A DNA stretch of 64,000 bases from Acinetobacter vivianii (GCF_014635885.1 NZ_BMDR01000002.1:186001-250000), one strand, 5' to 3'; shown: positions 17,878 through 27,097, numbered from the stretch's first letter. Notes: a model not told the origin generated them from the letters alone. Program-made: numbers and translations.

Positions 17878-17921
17878 TCGGAAATGAGGTGAGCTTCACG
17901 GCCTCATTAAGCTCGATTTGC

Positions 17922-18212
17922 TTACCTTAAATTTCCCATACGGAATTTAACTTCCAATAGATGAAAACCAAACTGGCTTTTTACAGGGCCATGTAAAACC
18001 CGTTCTGCTGCAGTAAATACCAATTTATCAATAACAGGAACCAACTGACCCTTTCTCACTTCACCGAGCTCGCCACCACGTTTGGCAGAGTTGCAGGTAG
18101 AATATTGCTTGGCAATTTTGGCAAAATCAGCGCCTGACTGAATGCGTTTTTTTAGCTGTTCAGCCAAATCTTTATCTTTTACGAGGATATGTCGAACAAT
18201 TGCAGTTTGCAT
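17922..18212 (-). CDS. ppiC: Parvulin-type peptidyl-prolyl isomerase
   Basis: 96 residues, a stand-alone parvulin domain like E. coli PpiC (93). Motifs: AIVRHILVKD at the start, FAKIAKQYSTCNSAKRGGELGEVRKGQLVP in the middle, and GPVKSQFGFHLLEV at the end. There is no signal peptide, so it acts in the cytoplasm, catalysing cis-trans isomerisation of prolyl bonds. The ATG at 18212 has AGGAG 8-9 bases upstream, whereas an 18-base longer frame would begin with TTG inside that site. mutM lies upstream on the same strand with 33 bases between them. Confidence 0.92.
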   Translation of the reverse strand: MQTAIVRHILVKDKDLAEQLKKRIQSGADFAKIAKQYSTCNSAKRGGELGEVRKGQLVPVIDKLVFTAAERVLHGPVKSQFGFHLLEVKFRMGNLR

Positions 18213-18245
18213 AAAGTTGTTCTCCTTCAATACATCTTAAATCGT

Positions 18246-19067
18246 TTAAGTTTTCTTTCGCTTTAAAGGCTGGCATTGTGGGCAGAATACACTGGCACGT
18301 TGACCTAACTTCAAGTTTTCCAATGTGGTCTCGCAATTAACGCACATTTCTCCAGCACGACCATAAGCGAGGAGGGTTTGTTGGAAATATCCGTTTTCAC
18401 CCATCGCATTACTGTAATCACGTAAAGTTGAACCACCTAACTCAATGGCTTGTTTTAAGATGCGTTTCACTTCAATCACCAGCTTTTCCACTTGTACCTT
18501 ACTTAAGGTAGACGCTGGTTGTGCTGGATGCACGCCAATATTGAACAGGCTTTCAGTTGCATAAATATTGCCAACACCAACCACCACATGGTTATCCATT
18601 AAAGCAATTTTAATGCCGACATTTTTTTTACTGAGCTTTTCACGCAGATAATTGGCATTGAAATCTTCACTCAGAGGTTCTGGACCTAGTGTATCAATCA
18701 GCTTGCTTTGATTATCTGGATCGAGCCAAAGAATACAACCAAAACGCCGTGGATCATGATAACGGAGCTGTTGATCTTCAAAGTCAATGATGAGGTGATC
18801 GTGCTTTCTCAATTCATCATTCGGCTGACACAGGCGGAAACTACCTGACATACCTAAATGCCAAAGCATTTGATCTTGTTCAAATTCGGCCAGAATATAT
18901 TTGGAACGACGCTTAAGCGCTGTTAAACGTTGCCCCACCAATTTTTCCAGATCATTGGGGATGGGCCAGCGTAAGCTCGAATTAAAGACTTGAACAGCTT
19001 GAACGCGTTGCTCTAGTAGCGGGAGTAAACTGGTTTTGGTAGTTTCAACTTCAGGAAGTTCGGGCAT
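18246..19067 (-). CDS. mutM: Formamidopyrimidine-DNA glycosylase
   Basis: 273 residues. The start at 19067 is fixed by function: the mature protein must begin MPELPEVE, with Pro2 as the catalytic Schiff-base residue and Glu3 beside it. It removes 8-oxoguanine and formamidopyrimidines from DNA and nicks the abasic site. The helix-two-turn-helix with QRASVF and the C-terminal zinc finger (CVNC ... CPQC) are present. A frame running 27 bases further upstream would hide the catalytic proline, so it is rejected. Confidence 0.96.
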   Translation of the reverse strand: MPELPEVETTKTSLLPLLEQRVQAVQVFNSSLRWPIPNDLEKLVGQRLTALKRRSKYILAEFEQDQMLWHLGMSGSFRLCQPNDELRKHDHLIIDFEDQQLRYHDPRRFGCILWLDPDNQSKLIDTLGPEPLSEDFNANYLREKLSKKNVGIKIALMDNHVVVGVGNIYATESLFNIGVHPAQPASTLSKVQVEKLVIEVKRILKQAIELGGSTLRDYSNAMGENGYFQQTLLAYGRAGEMCVNCETTLENLKLGQRASVFCPQCQPLKRKKT

Positions 19068-19206
19068 GGTGTACTCAAGTTGTTTCAACAACAATACAAT
19101 GAGGGCAAATGTTTGACTTACAATTATGCAGGTATTTAATTTTATTTGCTAATCTAGGCCAATCTTAATCTTGACCGTTGTAGCAAGGGTTAAATATGTA
19201 AGATAA

Positions 19207-19225
19207 ATATAAAATAATCATAATC
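19207..19225 (+). promoter_or_regulatory. Fur-box-like site before the TonB receptor gene
   Basis: Matches 12 of 19 positions of the consensus GATAATGATAATCATTATC, with the right half (TAATCATAATC) nearly perfect. It stands about 50 bases before the start codon of an outer membrane receptor, where a Fur site is expected. Confidence 0.5.
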
Positions 19226-19272
19226 TTACTTTTAAACTCCGCTTTTTATTTTTTGAGAAATAAGGAATCTTC

Positions 19273-21402
19273 ATGCCTTCATTGAAAATTAACCTCCTCT
19301 ATGGTTGCGTAGCCATGTGCATGGGGGCAGGTAGCTCTTTTACATGGGCAGCTGAATCTGATTCAGAGTCAACGGTGCAACTTCCGACAATTAAAGTTGA
19401 AGCAACACGTACAGATACCACTTATATGGAAACGCCTGCATCAATTTTTAGAGTCGATATGCCTAAAAATGATCAATCAGCGCAGGTCAATTTAACCGAA
19501 GTTGTTAAAGGTATTCCAAGCGTTCAGTTACGTAACCGTGAAAATTATGCTCAAGATTTGCAGCTCTCGATGCGTGGTTTTGGTGCACGTTCAACATTTG
19601 GTGTGCGCGGAATTCGTTTATATACCGATGGTATTCCAGCAACGATGCCAGATGGTCAAGGTCAAACCTCAAATATTGATTTGGGGAGCTTGAGCCATCT
19701 TGAAGTTTTAACGGGGCCATTTTCATCGCTGTATGGTAACTCATCGGGTGGGGCGATTTTGGCGACAACTCGAGAGGGGCAGGGTAAAGACTCTATTGAG
19801 ATGAGTTATGCGGGTGGCAGTCATAATAAAAATCGTGCAGGTATCGTGTTACAGGGTGGCGCTAAAAACCAGAATGAACCGAGCTATATCGTCAGCTCCT
19901 CTTATTTCGATACCGATGGCTATCGTGACCATAGTGGCGCAAATAAAGTTTTAAGCAATGCCAAGCTGACGTGGAACTTGGATGATGGTAGTAAGATCAA
20001 CTGGGTCACGAACTATGTCAAGATTGATGCAGATGATCCAGGCGGTTTAACCCGTGCTGATTGGGAAAAGAATCCCAAACAGGTTGCTAAAAATGTTCTG
20101 GATTACAATGCTCGCAAAACAATTGATCAAACTCAGACAGGTTTGACTTGGTCAAAACCACTTAATGATCAAAATGAACTGTATGCGATGACTTATATTG
20201 GGCAACGTCAGGTAACACAATACCAGTCAATTCCAGATACGGTACAGAAGAATCCAAACACACCCTATCAAGCTGGTGGCGTGATTGATTTTAAGCGTGA
20301 TTATTATGGTGCTGATTTCCGCTGGACAGGAAAAGATTTATTACCGAATACCCAATTCAGTGCGGGTGTAGCGATCGATGCAATGAACGAAGATCGACAA
20401 GGCTATCAAAACTTTAATGATGCGGGTGATAAAGGTATAAAAGGTGCTGTGCGCCGTGATGAACGCAATACCTTGTGGAATGTAGATCCTTATCTACAAG
20501 CATCTTGGTCTTTTTTACCAACCATGCGTTTAGATACAGGGGTACGTTATAGCAATGTACATTACAAGTCGAAAGATCATTATATCGTTGGTTTGAACGG
20601 CGATAATAGTGGTAAGACAACATACGAAGAGGTATTACCTTCAGTTGCATTAAGCTGGCAAATCATCCCTGAGGTTCTGGCTTACGCGAGTTATGCCAAA
20701 GGTTTTGAAACACCGACCTTTACTGAAATGGCTTATCCTGCACAAGGTGGCGCAAGTACGCTCGATTTAAAACCATCGAAAAGTGATAACTATGAACTCG
20801 GTTTAAAATCTTCAAATACGCTGGGTGATTTTAACTTGGCGACCTTCTATATCGAAACCAAAGATGACATTGTGGCAGCCGAAAGCATGGGTGGCCGTGC
20901 GACATTCCGCAATGCAGATAAAACCCTACGTAAAGGTGTTGAATTTGCATGGAATAAGAAGCTTTGGAAAGACTTAGCAGTGAATGCGAGCTATGCATAT
21001 TTAGATGCAACTTTTGATTCGAAAGTGCCTGCGATTGGGAAAGTTGCAGAAATTCCTGAAGGTAATGCAATTCCTGGAATCGCTAAGAATCAAGCCTTTA
21101 TTGGCTTAGCGTGGCAGCCAGAGCAAGGTTTCTATGCGGGACTTGATACCCAGTTTATGGATAAGGTCTATGTCAATGATATCAATAGTGATGCTGCTGC
21201 AAGCTATACTGTGGCATCGATCTATACGGGTTATGCATGGAAACATGCTGATTGGGGCATTAATGGCTTTGCGCGCGTAGATAACCTGTTCGATAAAAAC
21301 TATGCTGGTTCTGTGATTGTCAACGAAGGAAGCAGCCGTTTCTTTGAACCTGCCGATGGTCGTAACTGGAGTGCGGGAATTAAAGTCAGCAAGCAATTCT
21401 AA
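19273..21402 (+). CDS. TonB-dependent receptor, probably for iron chelates
   Basis: 709 residues. A signal peptide (about 1-26, ending FTWA) leads into a TonB box-like segment (PTIKVEATR). The plug domain (about 55-165) has LSMRGFGARSTFGVRGIRLYTDGIPATMPDGQGQ, and a 22-strand barrel follows, ending in a terminal phenylalanine (VSKQF). The plug resembles FecA-like receptors and ferric siderophore or heme receptors; the actual ligand cannot be read. AAGGA is 7 bases before the ATG. A Fur-like site upstream supports iron control. A long bidirectional hairpin ends the transcript. Confidence 0.88.
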   Translation: MPSLKINLLYGCVAMCMGAGSSFTWAAESDSESTVQLPTIKVEATRTDTTYMETPASIFRVDMPKNDQSAQVNLTEVVKGIPSVQLRNRENYAQDLQLSMRGFGARSTFGVRGIRLYTDGIPATMPDGQGQTSNIDLGSLSHLEVLTGPFSSLYGNSSGGAILATTREGQGKDSIEMSYAGGSHNKNRAGIVLQGGAKNQNEPSYIVSSSYFDTDGYRDHSGANKVLSNAKLTWNLDDGSKINWVTNYVKIDADDPGGLTRADWEKNPKQVAKNVLDYNARKTIDQTQTGLTWSKPLNDQNELYAMTYIGQRQVTQYQSIPDTVQKNPNTPYQAGGVIDFKRDYYGADFRWTGKDLLPNTQFSAGVAIDAMNEDRQGYQNFNDAGDKGIKGAVRRDERNTLWNVDPYLQASWSFLPTMRLDTGVRYSNVHYKSKDHYIVGLNGDNSGKTTYEEVLPSVALSWQIIPEVLAYASYAKGFETPTFTEMAYPAQGGASTLDLKPSKSDNYELGLKSSNTLGDFNLATFYIETKDDIVAAESMGGRATFRNADKTLRKGVEFAWNKKLWKDLAVNASYAYLDATFDSKVPAIGKVAEIPEGNAIPGIAKNQAFIGLAWQPEQGFYAGLDTQFMDKVYVNDINSDAAASYTVASIYTGYAWKHADWGINGFARVDNLFDKNYAGSVIVNEGSSRFFEPADGRNWSAGIKVSKQF

Positions 21403-21407
21403 GTTAC

Positions 21408-21443
21408 ATGCAGCAGCACTTGCATAGTGAAGTGCTGCTGCAT
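21408..21443. terminator. Bidirectional terminator between the receptor and Sel1 genes
   Basis: A perfect 14-bp stem (ATGCAGCAGCACTT / AAGTGCTGCTGCAT) with an 8-base loop sits in the 44 bases between two convergent genes. Confidence 0.85.
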
Positions 21444-21446
21444 AAA

Positions 21447-22250
21447 TTATTTTTTAGGTGTCTGAGCTGCCGCAGCTTTTTTCGCAGCAATCGCTTCATC
21501 AACTTTAGCTAAAGACTCTTTTGCATTCGGATAATTCTGCTTAGCTAAGCCACTGAAAATTGATCTGGATTCCTCCAGATTTTGTGTAACAATCCCGCCA
21601 TTCGCTAGCATATTTCCTAATACCATTAGAGAAGGTGCATATCCTTTTTTCGCTAAATCCTTGAGCGTTTCAACTGACTGTTGCTGCATAAATGGGTTTT
21701 TGTTCTTTACCCCCAAGCTTAAATCATAAATCGCTTTTAAATGCACAGCTGGGTAATAGTTCTTTCTTAACAACGGTAATAGTTTTTGCACAGCCATCTG
21801 GTCGTATTCGGGCTTACCTTGTCTGAATAATATATTTGCAGATTCAACAATCGCTTCTTCTGAACCTTGATTCGAAGCTTTATCCAAATACTCTTTATAT
21901 TTCTGATCGCTTTTTGCGACACTTAGATCACCTGTGTGATAGAGCTGGGCAAGCGTGAAACTGGCTTTGCCATAGCCCTTGTTGGAGGCATCCTGATAGT
22001 ATTGCAAAGCTTTTCTATCGTCCTTACTTGTTCCTTGTCCCATCTGGTGCATATAACCAAGGTTATAAATCGCTTGGGTATTTCCTGTATCTGCTAGACG
22101 GTGCATTTCCTGAAAGGCAGCATTGTAGTCTTTTGCTTCATAGAGTTGAGTGGCTTTTGCAAACACATCAGTGGCAGCATTTTTACTGTCAGCGGCGAAG
22201 GCAGTATGGCTTGCAAGGGTGATTAAACTCGCAATGAGCAATTTTTTCAT
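21447..22250 (-). CDS. Periplasmic Sel1-repeat protein
   Basis: 267 residues beginning with a signal peptide (MKKLLIASLITLASHTAFAA). The rest is Sel1-like helical repeats, for example AIYNLGYMHQMGQGTSKDDRKALQYYQDASNKGYGKASFTLAQLYHTG. These pack as a solenoid and usually mediate protein contacts; the partner is unknown. I start at the signal peptide methionine (22250), with AAGGA about 10 bases upstream. The C-terminus is Ala/Lys-rich. It has no evident operon partner. Confidence 0.85.
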   Translation of the reverse strand: MKKLLIASLITLASHTAFAADSKNAATDVFAKATQLYEAKDYNAAFQEMHRLADTGNTQAIYNLGYMHQMGQGTSKDDRKALQYYQDASNKGYGKASFTLAQLYHTGDLSVAKSDQKYKEYLDKASNQGSEEAIVESANILFRQGKPEYDQMAVQKLLPLLRKNYYPAVHLKAIYDLSLGVKNKNPFMQQQSVETLKDLAKKGYAPSLMVLGNMLANGGIVTQNLEESRSIFSGLAKQNYPNAKESLAKVDEAIAAKKAAAAQTPKK

Positions 22251-22503
22251 CTTTATTTTTCCTTTCTCATGTTGATCTGCTTTCATCCTTTGCATAGCAG
22301 AACTCAATATGCTGTTCTCATCATAAAAGCTTGCGGCAAAATGTAAATAAGGAATTTGTATAAATCTTGGCAGGAGAAAAAGTGAGTTTTGATCTTTTTA
22401 TTTTTATAATTTATTTAAAATCAAATGAATATAATTGATTTTTTAGAGAACGACTTGCGACTCCTTGCTGGCAAAAGAGTCAACAAGCCTGCATATTTTA
22501 TCT

Positions 22504-23226
22504 TTATTTCTTGCTGCTAGCTTCTTGTAAAAGCTGTTCAATCTGCTCAGCATTTTGCGGGCTACCTGAGAGTCTCATTCCATTTTGCAGGAATAATGTG
22601 GGTGTTCCATCAATTTGCAGCTTCTGTCCTAAGGCTAAATTTTTCTGTATAGGTGTCTCGCATTGTGTCGCACTTTTTGGTGCTTTGCGATGCAACATAT
22701 AATCTTCCCAAGCCTCATATTGATTTTTAGCGCACCAGATTTTATTGGCAACAGCTTCAGCTTTAGGGTGTAAATTTTTAAGTGGGAACAAGAATAAATA
22801 GACGGTGATATTGTCTATTGAGGTCATATTCTGCTCGAGCTTTTGGCAGTAAGGGCAATCAGGATCACTAAACACATAGAGCGTACGTTCGCCTTTACCT
22901 TTTACATATTTAATCGCCTGATCAAGAGGGAGTTGCTGAACATCAATCTTGCTTAATTCGGCTAAGCGATCTTCGGTCAGATTCTTTTTGTTTTGTACAT
23001 CGAGTAAATTACCGAAAAAAAGATATTTGGCTGTTTCATCGGTATAGATAATTTTACCTGCTGCATAAACTTCATAAATCCCCGGTAATGGTGAGGCATT
23101 TACTGATTTGACAGGAATCTCTGGATAATTTTTTTTGAAGTTTTGTTCAAGCGTTTTACTGTCCGCATGGACTGTTTGTAAACCGATCAGACTCAAGGTG
23201 AGTGCTGAAAGTAGTGTTTTGATCAT
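22504..23226 (-). CDS. dsbC: DsbC-like periplasmic disulfide isomerase (CPYC)
   Basis: About 240 residues. A signal peptide (1-21) is followed by the N-terminal dimerisation domain (to about residue 75) and a thioredoxin domain with active site C124-P-Y-C127 and the cis-proline GTPT. DsbC reshuffles wrong disulfides in the periplasm and is kept reduced by DsbD. The start is ambiguous: GGAA precedes the ATG at 23226, while the ATG at 23235 has no ribosome site. A second, more AT-rich DsbC-like gene lies 417 bases upstream, separated by a small phosphatase-like gene. Confidence 0.88.
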   Translation of the reverse strand: MIKTLLSALTLSLIGLQTVHADSKTLEQNFKKNYPEIPVKSVNASPLPGIYEVYAAGKIIYTDETAKYLFFGNLLDVQNKKNLTEDRLAELSKIDVQQLPLDQAIKYVKGKGERTLYVFSDPDCPYCQKLEQNMTSIDNITVYLFLFPLKNLHPKAEAVANKIWCAKNQYEAWEDYMLHRKAPKSATQCETPIQKNLALGQKLQIDGTPTLFLQNGMRLSGSPQNAEQIEQLLQEASSKK

Positions 23227-23309
23227 TATTTCCATTAGAAATCAGTTGAGTTGAGGATAGATGAACAATACCGCTCATTTCTATTTTCGACAAGAACGCG
23301 GTTTCAACT

Positions 23310-23630
23310 TTATTTTAAATAGGGCTGTAATGCTAAATGTAGTAATTCAATTAGTTCAGGATCCATATATTGATAGTCGTCAGGGATGTCGAGGACAAAG
23401 ACTTTTTTATGTAGTAGTTGTTTTGAGAACTTTTCTTTAATTTGTTGCTTATGGCGGGATTCCATCACAAAAATTTGATCAGCCCAAGCAATGTCTCTGG
23501 ATGAAATAGTATGTTTAGCGTGGCGGCTGGTTCCTGCTGAACGGGTATGTAGACCATACCCTTGAGCGAAAATACGTTCAGCTGTTGGACTGCGCCATTG
23601 ATTACGACTGCAAATGAAGAGGGTGTTCAA
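23310..23630 (-). CDS. Low-molecular-weight phosphatase-like protein
   Basis: 106 residues. The N-terminal loop C7-SRNQW-R13-S is the C-x5-R-S signature of the tyrosine phosphatase / arsenate reductase fold. DIPDDY at 81-86 supplies the general acid aspartate. It is shorter than standard LMW-PTPs (about 150) and belongs to the compact predicted-phosphatase group (COG4551 type), whose substrate is unknown. The start is a TTG with AGG 7 bases upstream; no better codon exists because the phosphate loop begins at residue 7. It lies 12 bases downstream of the second DsbC-like gene, as an operon. Confidence 0.78.
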   Translation of the reverse strand: MNTLFICSRNQWRSPTAERIFAQGYGLHTRSAGTSRHAKHTISSRDIAWADQIFVMESRHKQQIKEKFSKQLLHKKVFVLDIPDDYQYMDPELIELLHLALQPYLK

Positions 23631-23642
23631 ATAAGTACCTAA

Positions 23643-24365
23643 TTAATGATCAGTATTATTAATAAAATTTTCTAAGCCTTCTAGTTCAGGTACACCAACA
23701 ATTCTATGCCCTTGTGAATTAAATATTGTAGGTGTTAGATTAATTCGATATTTTTTTGTAATTTCCATATTTTGATCTATGGGTTGATGACATGAATTTT
23801 CTCTTTTATTCGGTTTGTTCCCATCTAATAAATATGCTTTCCATGCTTTGATAGAATCTTTTGAACACCAAATATTCTTTGATGTTTCAATTGCGTTAGG
23901 ATGTAAATGAGCTAATCCCATTGGGAACGTATAAATCGTTATATTGTTAACATCTTCAAGAACACCTTGTAATGCTTGACAAGCAGGGCAGTCGGGATCT
24001 GCAAATACATATAAAATTCTTTTACCATTTCCTTTAACCTCTTTTAATGCATTGGCTGTAGGGAGTTGCTTTGGATTGATTGCATAATGTTTTTGATAAT
24101 TATAGTCAGCTATGTTCTGCATATTCTCAAGATCAATAACATCCCCATAAATTAAATATCGACCTGAAGCATCGATTAATACAGAACCTCTCATATTTGA
24201 AAGTGTATATAGGTTAGGAATAGGTGTCTTATCTATAAATTCTGGTTTTAAGTTGCTTGGTAGGCTTTTGATTCTTTGATTAATTTGTTCTGTATTTGCG
24301 AAAATAGGTTGTGAACCCAATATCGTTGCTATTGTCATAATATACAGTGATTTAAATTTATACAC
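23643..24365 (-). CDS. Second DsbC-like thiol isomerase (CPAC)
   Basis: 240 residues with the DsbC layout: signal peptide (1-23, ending IFA), dimerisation domain, then a thioredoxin domain with C126-P-A-C129 and the cis-proline LTPT. It is clearly a paralogue of the 22504-23226 protein (shared YVFxDPDCPxCQ, LHPxA, NIWCxK, Q-x-I-x-x-N), but much diverged. The gene is visibly richer in A and T than its neighbours, which hints at separate acquisition. It leads a two-gene operon with the small phosphatase-like gene. GGGGGAAG is about 10 bases before the ATG. Confidence 0.85.
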   Translation of the reverse strand: MYKFKSLYIMTIATILGSQPIFANTEQINQRIKSLPSNLKPEFIDKTPIPNLYTLSNMRGSVLIDASGRYLIYGDVIDLENMQNIADYNYQKHYAINPKQLPTANALKEVKGNGKRILYVFADPDCPACQALQGVLEDVNNITIYTFPMGLAHLHPNAIETSKNIWCSKDSIKAWKAYLLDGNKPNKRENSCHQPIDQNMEITKKYRINLTPTIFNSQGHRIVGVPELEGLENFINNTDH

Positions 24366-24472
24366 GGATCTTCCCCCACGGGAAAAGTAAAATGAGCATA
24401 TTTGTTTTAAATAAATATATACTGATTTTTTTAAGATAATTTAATTTTCTTTATATGATTTGATTCATAAGT

Positions 24473-24500
24473 TAAAAGCCCCCCTACGAGGGCTTTTATG
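24473..24500 (-). terminator. Terminator of ygfZ
   Basis: AAAAGCCC / GGGCTTTT hairpin 10 bases past the ygfZ stop, with T residues after it on the minus strand. Confidence 0.75.
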
Positions 24501-24508
24501 TCACTTTA

Positions 24509-25231
24509 TTATTGTGGTCTTGCCACATCACCATTCAATGCTTCAGGCAAGTCCAAAACAGTCACGCCAAGTTCTGACAGTGCAGCAGGTTTGGCAATCA
24601 CAAGCGCTAGATAGCCATCTTCAAATGCGATGCTATTGACCACTTCAACATCTTTGCTCAGTTGGGTGGCAGGTGCTGGCACATCCGCTTGAGCCTGTAT
24701 GAGGTGTAACCAGTGTTTTGGTTTTGCTTTAAACCAAAGACGTGCCACGATTTCTTGACCTAGGTAACAGCCTTTATCGAAATGGACACCATCACGTTGA
24801 TGCAGGCGTAATTCTTGTGGTTGGAACAAGTGTTCAGTACTTTGCTGAATCCATGCTTGTCCAGATTGAATCGCTTGAATTTGCCAAGCATTGATATCTG
24901 TTTCTGTTGAAGAAAAATCGGTTTGAATACCATTGACTGTTGGGAAAACCGAGCCTGTTTCTTCTAATTTCATTTTGGAAAAAGCACCAAACTTTTTAAT
25001 ATGCTTGGCAAACTCTTCGGCTTGGTCTTGAGTGGTCACTAACTCAAAACTTTCTGGATTGAGTTTTTTAATCCATAGACCAAAATGAATACGACCTTTT
25101 AAATCACAAATAGCAGTATAGCGACTTTCATTTTCTGGTAAGCGTTCAACATGAATGGTGACTTGGCCTTGTAAAAATTTTTGCGCATCTACACCATTTA
25201 AGCTAAAAGCAGTAAAAGCAAGTTGACTCAT
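24509..25231 (-). CDS. ygfZ: Folate-binding YgfZ/GcvT-like protein
   Basis: 240 residues. The family signature KGCYLGQEIVARLWF near residue 152 contains the conserved cysteine of YgfZ. YgfZ helps assemble or repair Fe-S clusters in enzymes such as MiaB, in a tetrahydrofolate-dependent way, in the cytoplasm. The protein is shorter than E. coli YgfZ (326), as is common in Acinetobacter and relatives. AGGA stands 7 bases before the ATG. The gene diverges from a SRPBCC gene. Confidence 0.88.
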   Translation of the reverse strand: MSQLAFTAFSLNGVDAQKFLQGQVTIHVERLPENESRYTAICDLKGRIHFGLWIKKLNPESFELVTTQDQAEEFAKHIKKFGAFSKMKLEETGSVFPTVNGIQTDFSSTETDINAWQIQAIQSGQAWIQQSTEHLFQPQELRLHQRDGVHFDKGCYLGQEIVARLWFKAKPKHWLHLIQAQADVPAPATQLSKDVEVVNSIAFEDGYLALVIAKPAALSELGVTVLDLPEALNGDVARPQ

Positions 25232-25418
25232 AGATCAATCCTAAGCTGCATTCTGATCACTAAAATATGGACTGTTATTTTGCGCCATTTTTCACAAAAA
25301 AGCAGCTTTAGATTCTCGATAATCGTGTTCAAATGAAAGATCAGTGGCATAGCATTCACATGCCAAGTCGCTATGATAAATCGACCAAACACAATGATTG
25401 TGATATGGGAGAACAATA

Positions 25419-25865
25419 ATGACTGGAACAGTAAAACTACATCGAGTATTAAGTGCGCCCCCTGCGCGTGTTTTTAAAGCCTTTCTTGATCCTGATGCGC
25501 TGGTAAAATGGCTACCACCGCATGGATTTACCGCAAAAGTTCACCATCTAGATCCACAGGAAGGTGGAACTTATAAAATGTCATTTACCAATTTTTCGAC
25601 AGGACGTAGCCATTCATTTGGTGGGAAATATATTAAAATTGTCCCGAATGAGTTGCTGCGTTATACAGATAGATTTGATGATCCAAATTTGCCTGGTGAT
25701 ATTCAGGTCACGATTGAGTTAAAAGCCGTTGCTGTAGGTACTGAGGTGCATATTACGCAAGCTGGTATCCCAGATGTGATTCCTGTGGAAGCCTGTTATC
25801 TGGGGTGGCAAGAATCCTTGTATTTATTAGGCTTGTTGGTTCAAGCGGATATACCTGACGAATAA
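25419..25865 (+). CDS. SRPBCC / AHSA1-domain protein
   Basis: 148 residues covering one START-like ligand-binding domain. The opening VLSAPPARVFKAFLDPDALVKWLPPHGFTAKVHHLDPQEGGTYK is typical of the AHSA1 (Hsp90-activator homologue) subgroup. These bacterial proteins bind hydrophobic ligands or have unknown roles. GGGAG is 8 bases before the ATG. It is first in a run of five small plus-strand genes; the next begins 75 bases later. Confidence 0.88.
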   Translation: MTGTVKLHRVLSAPPARVFKAFLDPDALVKWLPPHGFTAKVHHLDPQEGGTYKMSFTNFSTGRSHSFGGKYIKIVPNELLRYTDRFDDPNLPGDIQVTIELKAVAVGTEVHITQAGIPDVIPVEACYLGWQESLYLLGLLVQADIPDE

Positions 25866-25940
25866 AGACTTTCGTTAAGTAAAATCGGTTGAGTGAGAAA
25901 AACAAAAATATTTGATGAATAAATTAAATTGGGGAACCAA

Positions 25941-26279
25941 ATGTCTGAACAAGCAATTGTTAAAGGACGAGAGCAGGTTGCGCGTGTTGCAATGCGGGCT
26001 GCTTTAGAAAATCAGCAAGCAGAAGATAGTGTGGAGTTGTTTATCCAGCATCATCTTGAAGAAATTGAGCCTGATTATTGGAAAAAATATTGTGGAAGTG
26101 CTGTACCTACACCGTTACAGGTTTTGGATTTATTGGTGCTGGCCGACCCATGGGAAAGTGATGAGATAGATAGCCGTGAAATGTTGGATTTCACTTTGCC
26201 TGATGAGATTACCCAATATGTGATTTGTGTCAGCTTTGATGCGAAAGGTCAGGTGATTGATATTTCAATGGAAAGCTAA
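25941..26279 (+). CDS. DUF2004-like protein
   Basis: 112 residues, acidic, no signal peptide. The tail FTLPDEITQYVICVSFDAKGQVIDISMES matches my memory of the DUF2004 family, of unknown function. The ATG at 25941 follows GGGG by 6 bases; a 12-base longer frame would start with TTG inside that site. It is 24 bases before the DUF488 gene and probably in the same operon. Confidence 0.65.
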   Translation: MSEQAIVKGREQVARVAMRAALENQQAEDSVELFIQHHLEEIEPDYWKKYCGSAVPTPLQVLDLLVLADPWESDEIDSREMLDFTLPDEITQYVICVSFDAKGQVIDISMES

Positions 26280-26303
26280 GCAGAAGTCTAACAGGAGAGT
26301 AAT

Positions 26304-26660
26304 GTGCTGATTGCAATTAAACGTATTTATGATCCTGTTGCAGCAACTGACGGTCAGCGTGTTCTGGTTGATCGGTTGTGGCCCCGAGGGATTTCCAAAG
26401 AGCGTGCACAGCTGGATTTATGGCTTAAGGACATTGCGCCTTCCACTGAATTAAGAAAGGCGTTTTGTCATAAAGCTGAGCATTGGTTAACTTTTCAGGA
26501 AGGTTATTATCAGGAGCTCGAAGGCAATCCACATGTAAACGAACTCAGACAGATGGCAGAACATGAACAGTTAACTTTGATTTATGCGGCTAAAGATCCT
26601 GAGTTAAATCATGCGCTGGTCTTAAAGAATTATTTGCTTGGGAAGGACATTCAGCCTTAA
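26304..26660 (+). CDS. DUF488 protein (YeaO-like)
   Basis: 118 residues. The family signature RIYDPVAATDGQRVLVDRLWPRGISKE covers the N-terminus, and LIYAAKDPELNHALVLKNYL the C-terminus. DUF488 proteins are small cytoplasmic proteins of unknown function. Translation starts with GTG at 26304, 6 bases after GGAG; an overlapping ATG at 26302 is in another frame. A hairpin terminator follows immediately. Confidence 0.88.
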   Translation: MLIAIKRIYDPVAATDGQRVLVDRLWPRGISKERAQLDLWLKDIAPSTELRKAFCHKAEHWLTFQEGYYQELEGNPHVNELRQMAEHEQLTLIYAAKDPELNHALVLKNYLLGKDIQP

Positions 26661-26667
26661 AGTTTTG

Positions 26668-26702
26668 AAAAAAGGCGTCTATCCCTCATAATAGCCTTTT
26701 TG
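26668..26702 (+). terminator. Terminator after the DUF488 gene
   Basis: AAAAAGGC / GCCTTTTT arms around an imperfect loop, followed by TTTTT; placed 10 bases before the next gene's start. Confidence 0.7.
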
Positions 26703-26712
26703 AGATTTTTTT

Positions 26713-27057
26713 ATGTCTTTTCCAAATTGCCCACAATGCCAATCAGAATATACTTATCAAGATGGCGATTTATTGATTTGCCCAGAGTGCTCACATGAGT
26801 GGAAAGAAGGCGAGAGTCAGGCTATTGAAGTACAAGACATTATTAAAGATGCAAATGGCAATGTTTTAGCAGATGGGGATAGCGTCACTGTTATCAAAGA
26901 TTTGAAAATTAAAGGTTCATCATCTGTTGTTAAAGTGGGGACCAAAGTAAAAAGTATTCGTTTGGTGCCAGATGCAAGCGATGGTCATAACATTGATTGT
27001 AAAATTGATGGCGTCGGTGCAATGAAACTGAAGTCTGAGTTTGTGAAAAAAGTTTAA
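26713..27057 (+). CDS. yjdM: YjdM/PhnA-family zinc-ribbon protein
   Basis: 114 residues. An N-terminal zinc ribbon (CPQC ... CPEC, residues 6-27) is followed by the beta-barrel PhnA domain with the typical [27 protein letters not shown]. The family was named for alkylphosphonate operons, but PhnA itself is not needed for phosphonate use; its role is unclear. It is transcribed alone between two terminators. Confidence 0.93.
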   Translation: MSFPNCPQCQSEYTYQDGDLLICPECSHEWKEGESQAIEVQDIIKDANGNVLADGDSVTVIKDLKIKGSSSVVKVGTKVKSIRLVPDASDGHNIDCKIDGVGAMKLKSEFVKKV

Positions 27058-27071
27058 TTAAATAGACTTGG

Positions 27072-27097
27072 AAAGGAGCATATAAATGCTCCTTTTT
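27072..27097 (+). terminator. Terminator of yjdM
   Basis: A perfect 10-bp stem (AAAGGAGCAT / ATGCTCCTTT) with an ATAA loop and T-run. Confidence 0.9.
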
